DNA from: Paroedura picta | Lineage: Eukaryota; Chordata; Lepidosauria; Squamata; Gekkonidae | Reading direction: 5' to 3' | NCBI RefSeq assembly: GCF_049243985.1 | Contig: NC_135370.1 | Span: forward strand, 188,387,042-188,451,041 | DNA length: 64,000 nucleotides | Part shown: piece after piece, positions 23,301-31,257 of the stretch | Layout of the letters: each line of letters begins with the position of its first letter | How positions within the stretch are numbered: the first letter of the stretch is position 1 | Translations under genes and position numbers: made by a program | The notes under the pieces: model-generated | Told to the model about the DNA's origin: nothing | What the model saw: the letters and a program-made list of their open reading frames with translations, nothing else | The model's database searches: none

Positions 23301-26300
23301 TCTGGCATTTCAGATATTATTTAACAAAGAGCCTGGAATTTTGGGAGCCGGCTTGGCGCACTGGCTAAGAATTTCTTATCTATTTATTTGGGGCTTTAGA
23401 TCCCACCATTCCGGCATTGCGGCAAGTCAGAATGTCAGACCCGGATCCGAGGTCCAGGTTGGGCTGCTGTTTTTGCCATCTGAGCCTGCTAGGTGACCTC
23501 TGGCCATTCAGCCTGCCTGTCCCACCTCACAGTTTGTTGAGAGGGTAAATTGGGGTGGTGCAAGGAGCTTTGAGAGAAGGTGAGGCGTAAACAAGTACCT
23601 TTTGTTCTGTAGATGGCTGCGATTAGAGAGGGCGCGCAGCTGAATCTCTTGTCCGGCTGGCAGGTTCCTGCTGGCCTCTGGGTTGTGGGCGGGACTCTGG
23701 CAGAAGGCTTATCCCCTGCCTGCACTTCCTGGTATGTGTTCAAGTTCTCCGTGGACTTAGGACTTTGGCTCTTTAGATAATGGCTGGCCCCTCTCAAAGA
23801 GCTGTGTTTAAAATGACCCGGGTGGAGGAAGGGTCCGGAGCGTTCTTGAACTTACCTCTGAATTAGAGTGCACTTCCCCAATGAGGAAGCCGCAGCCTTC
23901 AAGGCTGATGGATCGAGGCCGGGAGCCACGTGCCTTTCTGAACTTTTTTTTACCCTTGAGAAACCCCAGGGACATTCTTCGGGCTTCGAGAAACCCCCAA
24001 AGTAGCACCATCATGCAGAATATGGTTGGGAAGCAGAACAGTGGACACTCCCTCCCTCCCCTTCTCACCCCCTTCATCATTGGCCATTTGAGGGGGCGTG
24101 GATCGAAATGGTCATGTCTGGTCCTACCACTCGATAAATGTTTAACAAGTTTTTAAGAACACATTAAAAATGAATGAACTCCTGCCCACTTGAGCCCTTC
24201 CGGGACTATCAAGAAACCCCCGGGTTCCGCCAAAACCTGGTTGAGAGAGCCTGAAGCACCAGAACGAAGTTTGAGTCCAGCGGCACCTTAAGACCACCAC
24301 GGTTTGATTCTGGGCAAGGCTGTTCAGGACAGGACATGTTGGAGGTGCTTATTTCATGTGCTTGTGTTCAGGGCCCATCAAGTGGCTTCCAAGTTAACAG
24401 CGGCCCTAGGAGTTAATGTCCAAAGGGTCCTGTCCTGGGTAGCCATACTCAGAGGGCCCTCGTGGCTCCCTTAAGCCAGGCCGGGCCTGCCTCTCTTCCT
24501 GCTGCCTTCTGCTTTCCCTAGCATGACCTAGTGACTCTTGACTTCTCATGTGACCAAGGTACGATAGCCTCAGTTGAGTCATTTTTGCTTCTAAGAACAC
24601 AAGGGAAGCCCGATTGGATCGGGCCAATGGCCCCTCCAGTCCCACACCTCGTGTCACGTAACAGCCAGAACCCAGGGCCCCTCAAGAGGTCCATCAGCAG
24701 GGCCAGGACTCCAGAAGCCGTCCCACTGTGCCTCCCCCCCCAAAGCACCACAAAGAGACAGCACCACTGCCCCAGACAGATAGGTTTAGGTGGGTAGCCA
24801 TGTTGGTCTGGAGCAGCAGGACAAAATTTGAGTCCAGGGGCACTTTTAAGACTCACAAAGTTTTGTTCAGGGCATAAGCTTTCATGTCCACGCACAAACC
24901 TTCCGGTATGTGAAAAATAATTTCCTCCACCACCACATAGATGGAGGGGGGAGTTAGTTGCCAGGAAGAACTAGCTAGAGTCAAGACAATAATATATTTG
25001 TAGCCCACCCTCTTGTGGCGCAGAGTGGTAAGGCAGCCGCCTGAAAGCTTTGCTCATGAGGTTGGGAGTTCGATCCCAGCAGCCGGCTCAAGGTTGACTC
25101 AGCCTTCCATCCTTCCGAGGTCGGTAAAATGAGTACCCAGCTTGCTGCTGGGGGGTAAACGGTCATGACTGGGGAAGGCACTGGCAAACCACCCCGTATT
25201 GAGTCTGCCATGAAAACGCTAGAGGGCGTCACCCCAAGGGTCAGACATGACTCGGTGCTTGCACAGGGGATACCTTTACCTTTACCTTTAGCCCACCCTT
25301 CCCAATTGGCTCAGGGCAGATGCAGAACTAACTGGGCAATTATAGCTGAGATTGGATCAAGGCAGTTTAGAAGATCTATGAATAGCAAACTGATCCTTAA
25401 CTCTTGTGTTTGTATACCCTGAATACAGCTTTAAAGGTACTTCTGGACACAAACTTTTGTTTTGCCTCAGAGTGCTAGATATCAGGAAACCCCTCACCAG
25501 CTTTGTTGCCCTCCTTTGGACACACTCTAGTTTGTCTTCATCCCTCTTCAACTGTGGTGCCCAAAACTGAACATAGTTGTAGGTTGCTATGCAGAGGCAG
25601 GCCTGTGGACATCTCTTGGTTGCAGGGTTGGCCAAGCAGGGGTGGCTGGAGCACATGGGACTTGTAATTGATGGACATCTGGAGAGCCACAGTTTGGCCA
25701 AACCTGCTCTTTGGAAACACCATAAGTTGGTTATGACTCTATAGCAGGGGTAGTCAAACTGCGGCCCTCCAGATGTCCATGGACTACAATTCCCAGGAGC
25801 CCCTGCCAGCGAATGCTGGCAGGGGCTCCTGGGAATTGTAGTCCATGGACATCTGGAGGGCCGCAGTTTGACTACCCCTGCTCTATAGCCACTGAGGGAC
25901 CTCTCTTCCAGATGTTTATCTAGGGAGTTTTCAGGCTTGATCTGATCTAGAACCCACTTTTAGATCTTTCCGGAAAGTCCGCAGTATCTACCAACCTCTC
26001 CCTCCCTGCCACTTTTAATCACCTTTCTTCACTGTCCTGCTTTCCCACCCATCCATGGTAATACAGAGCCATGATTTCATCGGGTAGCCACAGGGCAGCA
26101 GCAGCCAGACGGAACAGCCCAATCCTGCAGCTTGCTCACACCTGCTCCTTGCCTTCCACAGAATCCCGTACGGCCACCACGTCCTTCCTGCTCACCTGTG
26201 CGACGACCTGGACATGTCCAAGACCTGTCAGTGTGGCCGGGCCTGTCTCAGCTGCTTCATTCAGGTCACGGTGACCATGAACCTGCACAGCGTGGCGCAC

Positions 26301-26414
26301 ACCGTGGTTCTGGTGGACAACATGGGCAGCACGGAGGCTCCCGCCCTCCGCTATTTCTGCTCTCTGACCTGCTACTCCCAGTTTCTGGACCGGCACCTGC
26401 AAGGCATCCGGTGA
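14366..26414 (+). CDS. LRR1: leucine-rich repeat protein 1 (CUL2 substrate receptor); 4 exons
   Basis: LRR1 is a substrate receptor of the CUL2 ubiquitin ligase, known from vertebrates and worms to recognise the terminated CMG helicase for replisome removal. Exons 14366-14536, 16717-16815, 18629-19356 and 26162-26414 join with GT/AG sites in consistent phase. They give 416 residues, against 414 in human. Residues 1-90 begin [15 protein letters not shown] and contain [21 protein letters not shown], read in parts. Leucine-rich repeats occupy about 175-302 ([36 protein letters not shown]). Exon 4 encodes the cysteine-rich C-terminal part ([19 protein letters not shown]) and [15 protein letters not shown], matching the human end. 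Intron 3 is 6.8 kb and full of repeats. A likely poly(A) signal is at 27189-27194. The start was chosen by homology. All frames are open. Confidence 0.95.
14575..15010 (+). repeat. minisatellite in LRR1 intron 1
   Basis: An imperfect tandem repeat with a short unit (CCCTGCGAGGTCGGCCAGTGA) nested in a higher-order period of about 120 bp. It begins within 40 bp of the exon 1 splice donor and is GC-rich at first. No protein-coding meaning is seen. Confidence 0.7.
15011..16650. other. LRR1 intron 1 remainder
   Basis: This intronic stretch includes AT-rich sequence around 15240-15420 and apparently unique DNA. No exon, RNA gene or clear mobile element was recognised. Confidence 0.4.
16859..17113 (-). 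mobile_element. Bov-B (RTE) LINE 3' fragment
   Basis: On the minus strand an open frame reads [20 protein letters not shown], then [13 protein letters not shown] and [10 protein letters not shown], the known C-terminal end of Bov-B reverse transcriptase. The tail is CATAACAACAA. Flanking TACATGCCAGG/TACATGCCAAG looks like the target-site duplication. It is 5' truncated. Confidence 0.85.
17163..18090 (-). mobile_element. L2-like LINE fragment with reverse transcriptase remnant
   Basis: The minus-strand 3' end has the TATATAAATATAAATAAATAA tail next to the ACCGCCCTC motif on plus. Upstream, broken readings such as [11 protein letters not shown]-, LALDPHQSG- and ETGQRP-like blocks fit the reverse transcriptase of L2/CR1-clade LINEs. 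Several frame changes are present, so it is inactive. The same tail family appears in RPS29 intron 2 and at 38010-38160. It lies in LRR1 intron 2. Confidence 0.65.
18100..18600. other. LRR1 intron 2 end, nothing recognised
   Basis: About 500 bp before exon 3 with no repeat family or other feature that I can support. Confidence 0.4.
19405..20150 (-). mobile_element. CR1 LINE 3' end with a SINE inserted
   Basis: The CR1 tail (plus: AGAATCACAGAATCATAG) is separated from its body by a tRNA-type SINE at about 19423-19842. The body, minus strand about 19845-20130, reads [20 protein letters not shown] and then [13 protein letters not shown], the conserved CR1 reverse transcriptase C-terminus. It is in LRR1 intron 3. 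Confidence 0.85.
19423..19842 (-). mobile_element. tRNA-derived SINE nested in CR1
   Basis: Same family as 5353-5600, with a doubled tail and a head at the right end (TTAGGAGTGCGGACTTCTAA on minus). Its insertion splits the CR1 copy, so it is younger than that copy. Confidence 0.85.
20826..21240 (+). mobile_element. tRNA-derived SINE with doubled tail
   Basis: A complete head (GAGCCAGTTTGGTGTCGTGG, then GCCGGGTTCGATTCTG) is followed by body, tail and a second body-tail block ending at AACCAACTCTTCTTCTTC. A and B boxes are recognisable. Confidence 0.85.
21900..22400 (-). mobile_element. CR1 tail in three tandem copies (about 176 bp each)
   Basis: The block CCTAGAGTGGGAAGGGGCC ... GACGGCCAGTGAGGGGGAGC recurs at about 21900, 22049 and 22225 with identical internal break points. 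Independent insertions would not share their 5' truncation, so this is tandem duplication of one CR1 tail. Confidence 0.8.
22401..23340. other. LRR1 intron 3, mostly unassigned
   Basis: A diverged unit of the 126-bp dispersed repeat opens this stretch (22400-22600: GGGTCCATCTGATCCAGCATC, read in part). After that there is no recognised gene or element, apart from an AT-rich tract near 23230-23280. Confidence 0.4.
23343..23600 (+). mobile_element. diverged tRNA-type SINE
   Basis: GGGAGCCGGCTTGGCGCACTGG head and an altered body (CTGCCTGTCCCACCTCACAG) resemble the main SINE family. An AT-rich block appears to interrupt the head. Confidence 0.5.
23930..24252 (-). mobile_element. non-autonomous hAT-like element (AGGCTTTCTCAACC ends)
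   Basis: It is a diverged reverse-orientation relative of 34196-34575. Both contain a CCCCTGAAACTC- or GAAACCCC-type block and an AGGCTCTCTCAACCAGG-like end. Target duplications are not clear. Confidence 0.5.
24303..24562 (-). mobile_element. RTE-like LINE 3' fragment, copy b
   Basis: Near reverse complement of 13390-13665. Minus-strand open frame contains [20 protein letters not shown]. With copy a it forms an inverted pair that encloses LRR1 exons 1-3. Confidence 0.6.
24590..24900 (+). repeat. two adjoining unclassified interspersed repeats
   Basis: First, 24590-24782 carries TTGGATCGGGCCAATGGCCC and AGGACTCCAGAAGCCGTCCC, a family also seen twice in tandem at 51905-52245. Second, 24783-24900 carries GGTAGCCATGTTGGTCTGGA, TTGAGTCCAGGGGCAC and AAGCTTTCATGTCC, a family also seen at 34578-34700, 37885-37985 and 58513-58780. 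Confidence 0.6.
25007..25290 (+). mobile_element. tRNA-derived SINE with ACCTTT-repeat tail
   Basis: A tRNA-like head with A-box (TGGCGCAGAGTGGTAAGGCAG) and B-box (GTTCGATCCC) leads to CCCCAAGGGTCAGACATGAC. The 3' end is a short ACCTTT tandem tail. Such tails are known for squamate SINEs mobilised by Bov-B-type LINEs. Confidence 0.75.
25497..25736 (-). mobile_element. CR1 fragment joined to older hairpin remnant (composite copy 1)
   Basis: A CR1 reverse transcriptase piece (minus strand reads [13 protein letters not shown]) continues into GTTGGCCAAGCAGGGGTGGC and TTTGGCCAAACCTGCTC. The same joint, base for base in most places, recurs at 48935-49199 and 62918-63137. Confidence 0.75.
25745..25880. 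mobile_element. hairpin hAT-type MITE 2
   Basis: A 136-bp near-perfect palindrome (CAGGGGTAGTCAAACTGCGG arms, loop around CCAGCGAATGCTGG). The exact 8-bp duplication CTCTATAG lies at 25737-25744 and 25881-25888. Confidence 0.92.
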
Positions 26415-27194
26415 GCTCACGCAGAGAGGCAGCACAGGGCTTGGGATGCTCCGTCTAGCCGAGGAGGGCCAACGCTTCCCTCCGCCCGGTCGCAAAGCTG
26501 CCGTGAAGCACTGCAAAAAGCCCTGCTGTCAATTTTAGATGACACAGCTTAGTGGGGATGGGTGCTAATGTCGTCTCACGTGCTTTTTTGTCAATGGATC
26601 AGGGGAGTTCTCCCCCACCCCACCCCCAGGACGACTGGCAGCCCTGCTCCTTCCAGCTGCTTCTGGCTTGAATAGGAATAGTTGGTTGGGGCCCTCCTTG
26701 CCAAGGGACTGTTTTGCTCTTTCCACGGCCTTCTGTAGGAATCCTGAGTGGCTCCCACTGGTGGTCCAGCATCAGCTGTCTGAAGCATCCCTCGAGAGCC
26801 CAAGAAGAGACTTTGCTCTCCTTGAACTGTGACTTGCACAAAGCACCATTTGTTTCTTTTTAAACTACAAGATTTTCTCCCTGATTTACGGCACATCCAG
26901 TATATATTACAAAAGGCACACCCCTCCTTGCAAGTCAGTCCTGTCTCATTGCTATGCAGTGCTGTGATGTTCTTGAGCAAGTGACTCTAACAGGGGGTCT
27001 GGTGAGATCTTGAAGCAGATTGCAGGGATTGAATTCCTGATCTGGACAAACGGGGCCTACAGCTATCAAAGCGCAGGGGTTTTTCTTGCAGAAGTGTAAG
27101 CTAACGGGGGCTATGAAAAGCAGACCCACCCACTACAAACACACAGCTGTTATTTTATAATTTGTGGTTCCATTTCTGTTGATTCCCAAATAAA
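26415..27194 (+). other. LRR1 3' UTR with poly(A) signal
   Basis: From the stop codon to AATAAA at 27189-27194, followed by a GT-rich downstream region. The UTR end is predicted from the first good signal. No other feature was seen in it. Confidence 0.6.
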
Positions 27195-27224
27195 TTTGTT
27201 GTATGGAGTTGTTTTGCATTCCTG

Positions 27225-27425
27225 AACTGCTTGTGCAAACGTGCAGCTGCCTTCCCCTGAATCTGACCCTGGGCCCATCAAGGCATTGTCTACTCAGACT
27301 AGCAGTGGCTCTCCAAGGTCACCTCCTGCCTGGTCCTGGCAACTGGAGATGCCGGGGCTCTAACACGGGCCCTTCTTGCTGGCAAGTAGATGCTCTGCCA
27401 CTGAGTTATGGCCCCTCTGCCAACA
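27225..27425 (-). mobile_element. tRNA-derived SINE, Sauria type
   Basis: The minus-strand head reads like CTCAGTGGCAGAGCATCTAC, with a B-box region before AGCCCCGGCATCTCCAGTTG. This fits the squamate Sauria SINE as I remember it. The head is intact and the tail decayed. Confidence 0.65.
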
Positions 27426-27521
27426 TTTACAAAGTTTCCATAGTGACTTTTCAGTTACACAGAAGTAGCTGTTCTGTTTCTCCTGTTTCTATTGCTAGGA
27501 AAAGTTGGAAACCAAGAACAT

Positions 27522-28260
27522 ACCATAGAGTTGGAAGGGACCTCCTGGGTCATCTAGTCCAACCCTCCGAATTATGCAGGACACTCACAACCCTCTCACT
27601 CATCCCCTGTCACCTGCCACCCCCTTGAGCCTTCACAGAATCAGCCTCTCTGTCAGATGGCTCTCCAGCCTCTGTTTCAAAATCCCCAAAGATGGAGAAC
27701 CCACCACCTCCCGAGGAAGCCTGTTCCACTGAGAAACCGCTCTAACGGTCAGGAACTTCTTCTGGAGGTTTAGACGGAACTTAGAATCCTAGAGTTGGAA
27801 GGGACCTCCTGGGTCATCTAGTCCAACCCCCTACACTATGCAGGAGACTCACAACCCTCTCGCTCACCCACTGTCACCTGCCACCCCCTTGAGCCTTCAC
27901 AGAATCAGCCTCTCTGCCAGATGGCTCTCCAGCCTCTGTTTAAAAATCTCCCAAGATGGAAAACCCACCACCTCCCAAGGAGGCCTGTTCCACTGAGAAA
28001 CTGCTCTCACTGTCAGGAACTTCTGGACGTTTAGACGGAACTTAGAATCCTAGAGTTGGAAGGGACCTTCAGGGTCATCTAGTCCAGGGGTAGTCAACCT
28101 GTGGTCCTCCAGATGTTAATGGACTACAATTCCCATGAGCCCCTGGCAGTGTTTGTTGCCAGGGGCTCATGGGAATTGTAGTCAATGAACATCTGGAGGA
28201 CCACAGGTTGACTACCCCTGATCTAGTCCAACCCCTGCACTATGCAGAACACTCAACCCT
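27522..28260 (-). mobile_element. CR1 tail in about three tandem copies, third split by a hairpin element
   Basis: Units of about 260 bp begin near 27522, 27783 and 28041 with AGAGTTGGAAGGGACC. The first two end at the same place (GTTTAGACGGAACTTAGAA). This is tandem duplication of one truncated CR1, not three insertions. Hairpin MITE 3 interrupts the third unit. Confidence 0.8.
28085..28220. mobile_element. hairpin hAT-type MITE 3
   Basis: A 136-bp palindrome with exact 8-bp duplication ATCTAGTC (28077-28084 and 28221-28228), inserted in a CR1 tail unit and so younger than it. Confidence 0.92.
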
Positions 28261-28929
28261 ATAGCTCATTGTTTTGTATGCAATGAATATATTTTTATCT
28301 GTATTTTCATTTCATCTGATCCATTTCCTTACGAGAGGTGGGGACAGTGAAATGCTGTCACAACTAGCTGGAGAGAGGGACTTCCGCATGGAGTAAATGG
28401 AGGAACGTATAAAAAGGGGGTAAATGATAACAGCAGAAGAAAGCAGGGAGTGAGAGCTTGCAGGAGCTGTGGTTGGTCAGAACTGCATCTAGAAACTAAA
28501 GGGCAGGAGGCAGGACTCCATCCCTGTCTCTTCAGCCAGGGGAAACGCATTGTGCCTGTGACAACAGAAGCACTGAACCACAAAGACGCTGCTGTAAGGT
28601 CACCTCTGTGTTTGGGGGGAGACAGGAGGCGTGCATGGGCAAGGCCCCAGTTAATCGATCTCCAATTTTGGAAGGGGACTCATCCTATAAGCTCAGCTTG
28701 TCTTTCCTGCTTAGGCCATGGGTCTGTCAAAGTTCATGCTGTATGCTAGTCTACTGCTCCCTTCCGAGTATAGTCGGGCAACTTCCGCTTTATTGTATCT
28801 GATGATGAAGGTGACGGAGAAGAGCTGCGTGTGCTCGCAGAAGCCTCCCTGCACAATAACTCCCCCGCTGAACTCGGGCTGTGCGCAGGATCTGTGCTTG
28901 GGGGGCTTATGCCCCGCGTGCGCCACAAG
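28261..28929. other. region upstream of MGAT2, nothing recognised
   Basis: In mammals the retrogene RPL36AL sits between LRR1 and MGAT2. No frame here resembles that 106-residue protein. The sequence appears unique and turns CpG-rich at its right end. Confidence 0.5.
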
Positions 28930-29466
28930 CAGAGAGACACGGGGGGGGGCGCTTTTGTCCACCGTTGCCACCGGGGCGCCCCAAGTGGGCCATAGCAGGG
29001 GGCGAGAAGGGGCTGCTTGGGGGCGGGGGGCGGAGGCTGCCTGAACGGCCTGTCTCCCCCTTGCAGCGCACCTGGGGCCTGCCGGGCGTTCCGCGCCCCC
29101 CGCTGCCCACTCTGCGCTCCGGGCGGCCGAAGCCAAGGCCGGGGTCGGCGGTGGGCTGGAGGGAAGCCCCCTTGGTCCCCTTCCAGGCGCGGGGCTCCCT
29201 GCTTCCCTGCAGGCCGGGCCGGGCGGAGGGCGCCGCCAGGGGCCGCTGGGGCTCCCTCCGGATCCGGAAGCGGCGGCGGAGGAGGAGGCGGCGCCGGGGC
29301 TGGCTGCAGCTGCGGGCCGGGCGGCTGGGCGCGGGAGGGGAGGCGCGGGAGGCGCGTGGCCTGGGCGGGGCGGGGCGGCCGCCGTCCTTCCCTCCTTCCT
29401 TGCTTCCTTCCTCCTCCTCCTCGGGGCCGATGCCGGGGGGGCGGCGGGGCCGGCGGGCGCCCTAGG
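28930..29466 (+). promoter_or_regulatory. MGAT2 CpG island, 5' UTR and uORF
   Basis: Very GC-rich sequence with many CpG leads into the MGAT2 start. A short upstream ORF (ATG at 29430) stops at 29463-29465, one base before the MGAT2 ATG. The transcription start cannot be placed. Confidence 0.6.
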
Positions 29467-30948
29467 ATGAGGCTCCGCATCTACAAGCGCAAAGTGCTGG
29501 CGCTGCTGCTCGCCCTCGCCGCCGCCGCCTGCGCCCTCGCCCTCTGGAGCAGCAGCAGCGGCAGCAACGGCGGCGGCGAGGCGGAGGAGGAGGCGGCCGG
29601 GCCCAAAGCGGCGGCCGAGGGCGAGGAGGCGGCGGCGGCGGCGGCGTTGGCGGGGAGCAGCGTGAGCAGCAGCGTGGGCGTCGTGGGCGGCAGCGTGGCG
29701 GGGCCGGGCCCGGGGAGCGCGAGCAGCCTGGGCGGCGGGGCGGCCAACGCGTCGTGGGGTCCGGCGTCCTGGGCGTCGCCTGCGGGGCCGGGCGCGGGCA
29801 ACGGCTCGTGGTCTCCGCGGGCGCTGCGCTCGCTCGTCTACCGGCTCAACTTCGACCAGGCGGTGCGGCAGGAGGCGCTGTGGACGGCGGCGGGGGAGGC
29901 GGCCGAGGGGGCGTCGGGGGAGGCGTCGCTGGCGCTGGTGGTGCAGGTGCACGAGCGGGCGGAGCACCTGCGGCTGCTGCTGGCGTCGCTGCGGCGGGCG
30001 CCGGGCGCCGAGAAGGTGCTGCTGGTGCTGAGCCACGACGTGTGGTCGCCGGAGCTGAACGCGCTGGCCGCCTCGGTGGACTTCTGCGCCGTCGTGCAGA
30101 TCTTCTTCCCCTTCAGCCGCCAGCTGTACCCGCGCGAGTTCCCGGGCTCGGACCCGCGCGACTGCCCGCGCGACGTGGGCCGGGCGGCGGCCGAGCGGCG
30201 GGGCTGCCTGAACGCGCGCTTCCCGGACTCGTTCGGCCACTACCGCGAGGCGGCCTTCGCGCAGGCCAAGCACCACTGGTGGTGGAAGCTGCACTTCGTG
30301 TGGGAGCGCCTGCGCGCCCTCCGCCGCCGCCCGCCCGCCCTGCTGCTGCTGCTCGAGGAGGACCACGTCGTGGCGCCCGACTTCTTCGCCGCCACGCAGG
30401 CCCTGTGGGCGCTCCGCCGCCAGCGCTGCCCGGACTGCCAGCTGCTGGCGCTCGGCTCCTACGCCGCCCTGCGCGGGCCCGCCGCCGCCCTGGCCCCCCG
30501 CGCCGCCCGCGCCCACCTGCTGGCGTGGCGCTCGACCGAGCACAACATGGGCATGGCGCTGCCGCGGGAGACCTACGAGGAGCTGCGCGCCTGCGCCCGC
30601 GCCTTCTGCACCTACGACGACTACAACTGGGACTGGACGCTGCAGCACCTCACCGTCGCCTGCCTGCCGCGCTTCTGGAAGGCGCTCGTGCCCGACCTGC
30701 CGCGCGTCTTCCACACCGGCGACTGCGGCGGCATGCACCACCCGCCCGCCCGCGCCTGCCGCCCGCCCGCCGCCCTGGCCGCCCGCCTCGACGCCCTCCT
30801 CGACGCCGCCCGCCCGCACCTCTTCCCCGCCGCCATGAGCCTCGCCCGCCGCCACGCCCTCGCGCCCGTCGCGCCCCACGTCAAGAACGGCGGCTGGGGG
30901 GACATCCGCGACCACGAGCTCTGCCAGAGCTACCAGCGCCTGCCCTGA
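29467..30948 (+). CDS. MGAT2: N-acetylglucosaminyltransferase II (GlcNAc-TII)
   Basis: This enzyme adds beta-1,2-GlcNAc to the alpha-1,6 mannose arm of N-glycans in the medial Golgi, opening the way to complex glycans. The single-exon frame encodes 493 residues (human 447). It starts MRLRIYKRKVLALLLALAAA, a short basic cytoplasmic tail and signal anchor (about 10-27) of a type II membrane protein. The stem is lengthened by Gly/Ala/Ser-rich low complexity. The catalytic domain has LNFDQ, FPGSDPRDCPRD, DSFGHYREA, KHHWWWKLHFVWER, the metal-binding EEDH at 297-300, STEHNMG, CTYDDYNWDWTLQ and the C-terminal NGGWGDIRDHELC. The frame stays open upstream to 29017, but homology begins at 29467. A poly(A) signal is at 31075-31080. 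DNAAF2 converges from the right. GC content is extreme. Confidence 0.97.
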   Translation: MRLRIYKRKVLALLLALAAAACALALWSSSSGSNGGGEAEEEAAGPKAAAEGEEAAAAAALAGSSVSSSVGVVGGSVAGPGPGSASSLGGGAANASWGPASWASPAGPGAGNGSWSPRALRSLVYRLNFDQAVRQEALWTAAGEAAEGASGEASLALVVQVHERAEHLRLLLASLRRAPGAEKVLLVLSHDVWSPELNALAASVDFCAVVQIFFPFSRQLYPREFPGSDPRDCPRDVGRAAAERRGCLNARFPDSFGHYREAAFAQAKHHWWWKLHFVWERLRALRRRPPALLLLLEEDHVVAPDFFAATQALWALRRQRCPDCQLLALGSYAALRGPAAALAPRAARAHLLAWRSTEHNMGMALPRETYEELRACARAFCTYDDYNWDWTLQHLTVACLPRFWKALVPDLPRVFHTGDCGGMHHPPARACRPPAALAARLDALLDAARPHLFPAAMSLARRHALAPVAPHVKNGGWGDIRDHELCQSYQRLP

Positions 30949-31074
30949 CGCCCCGCCCGGGAGCCCCGAGGGCTGCGCCGCCCCGGTCCGGGACCCGCAG
31001 GAGGGAAAGAAGGAAAACTCGGGTTGGGCTCGCGTCCGCGTGGAAAGATGCAAGTTGGGTTTCGTTTCTGCCAA

Positions 31075-31080
31075 AATAAA
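31075..31080 (+). terminator. MGAT2 poly(A) signal
   Basis: AATAAA lies 127 nt past the MGAT2 stop, followed by a T-rich and then G-rich stretch. Confidence 0.85.
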
Positions 31081-31251
31081 GCCGTGTTTTTGTAAGGCAA
31101 GTCTTTGGATGGGGGGGGGGGGGGGAGAGAAAGAGCTTATTTTGGAGTGCACGGTTTGCGGGGTGGGAGCGTCTTCTTTGATCCCCCCCAAAAGGATGAT
31201 CGCACATTAAAAGGTTGAAGAGAAACGGACACTCGTGGCAACGAGACAAAC

Positions 31252-31257
31252 TTTATT
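31252..31257 (-). terminator. probable DNAAF2 poly(A) signal
   Basis: AATAAA on the minus strand (plus TTTATT) with a GT-rich downstream region. It is the first such signal found below the DNAAF2 stop at 33339, giving a 3' UTR of about 2.1 kb. It lies about 170 bp from the opposing MGAT2 signal. Confidence 0.6.

Noticed and set aside
29017-29466. 150-codon in-frame extension upstream of MGAT2
   Set aside because: Homology to GlcNAc-TII and the signal-anchor layout begin at 29467. The extension is low-complexity GC-rich sequence, and the frame lacks stops for compositional reasons.
28711-31191. 826-codon open frame on the minus strand
   Set aside because: It is antisense to MGAT2 in a region of extreme GC content; low-complexity Arg/Ala/Gly runs mark it as a shadow of the real gene.
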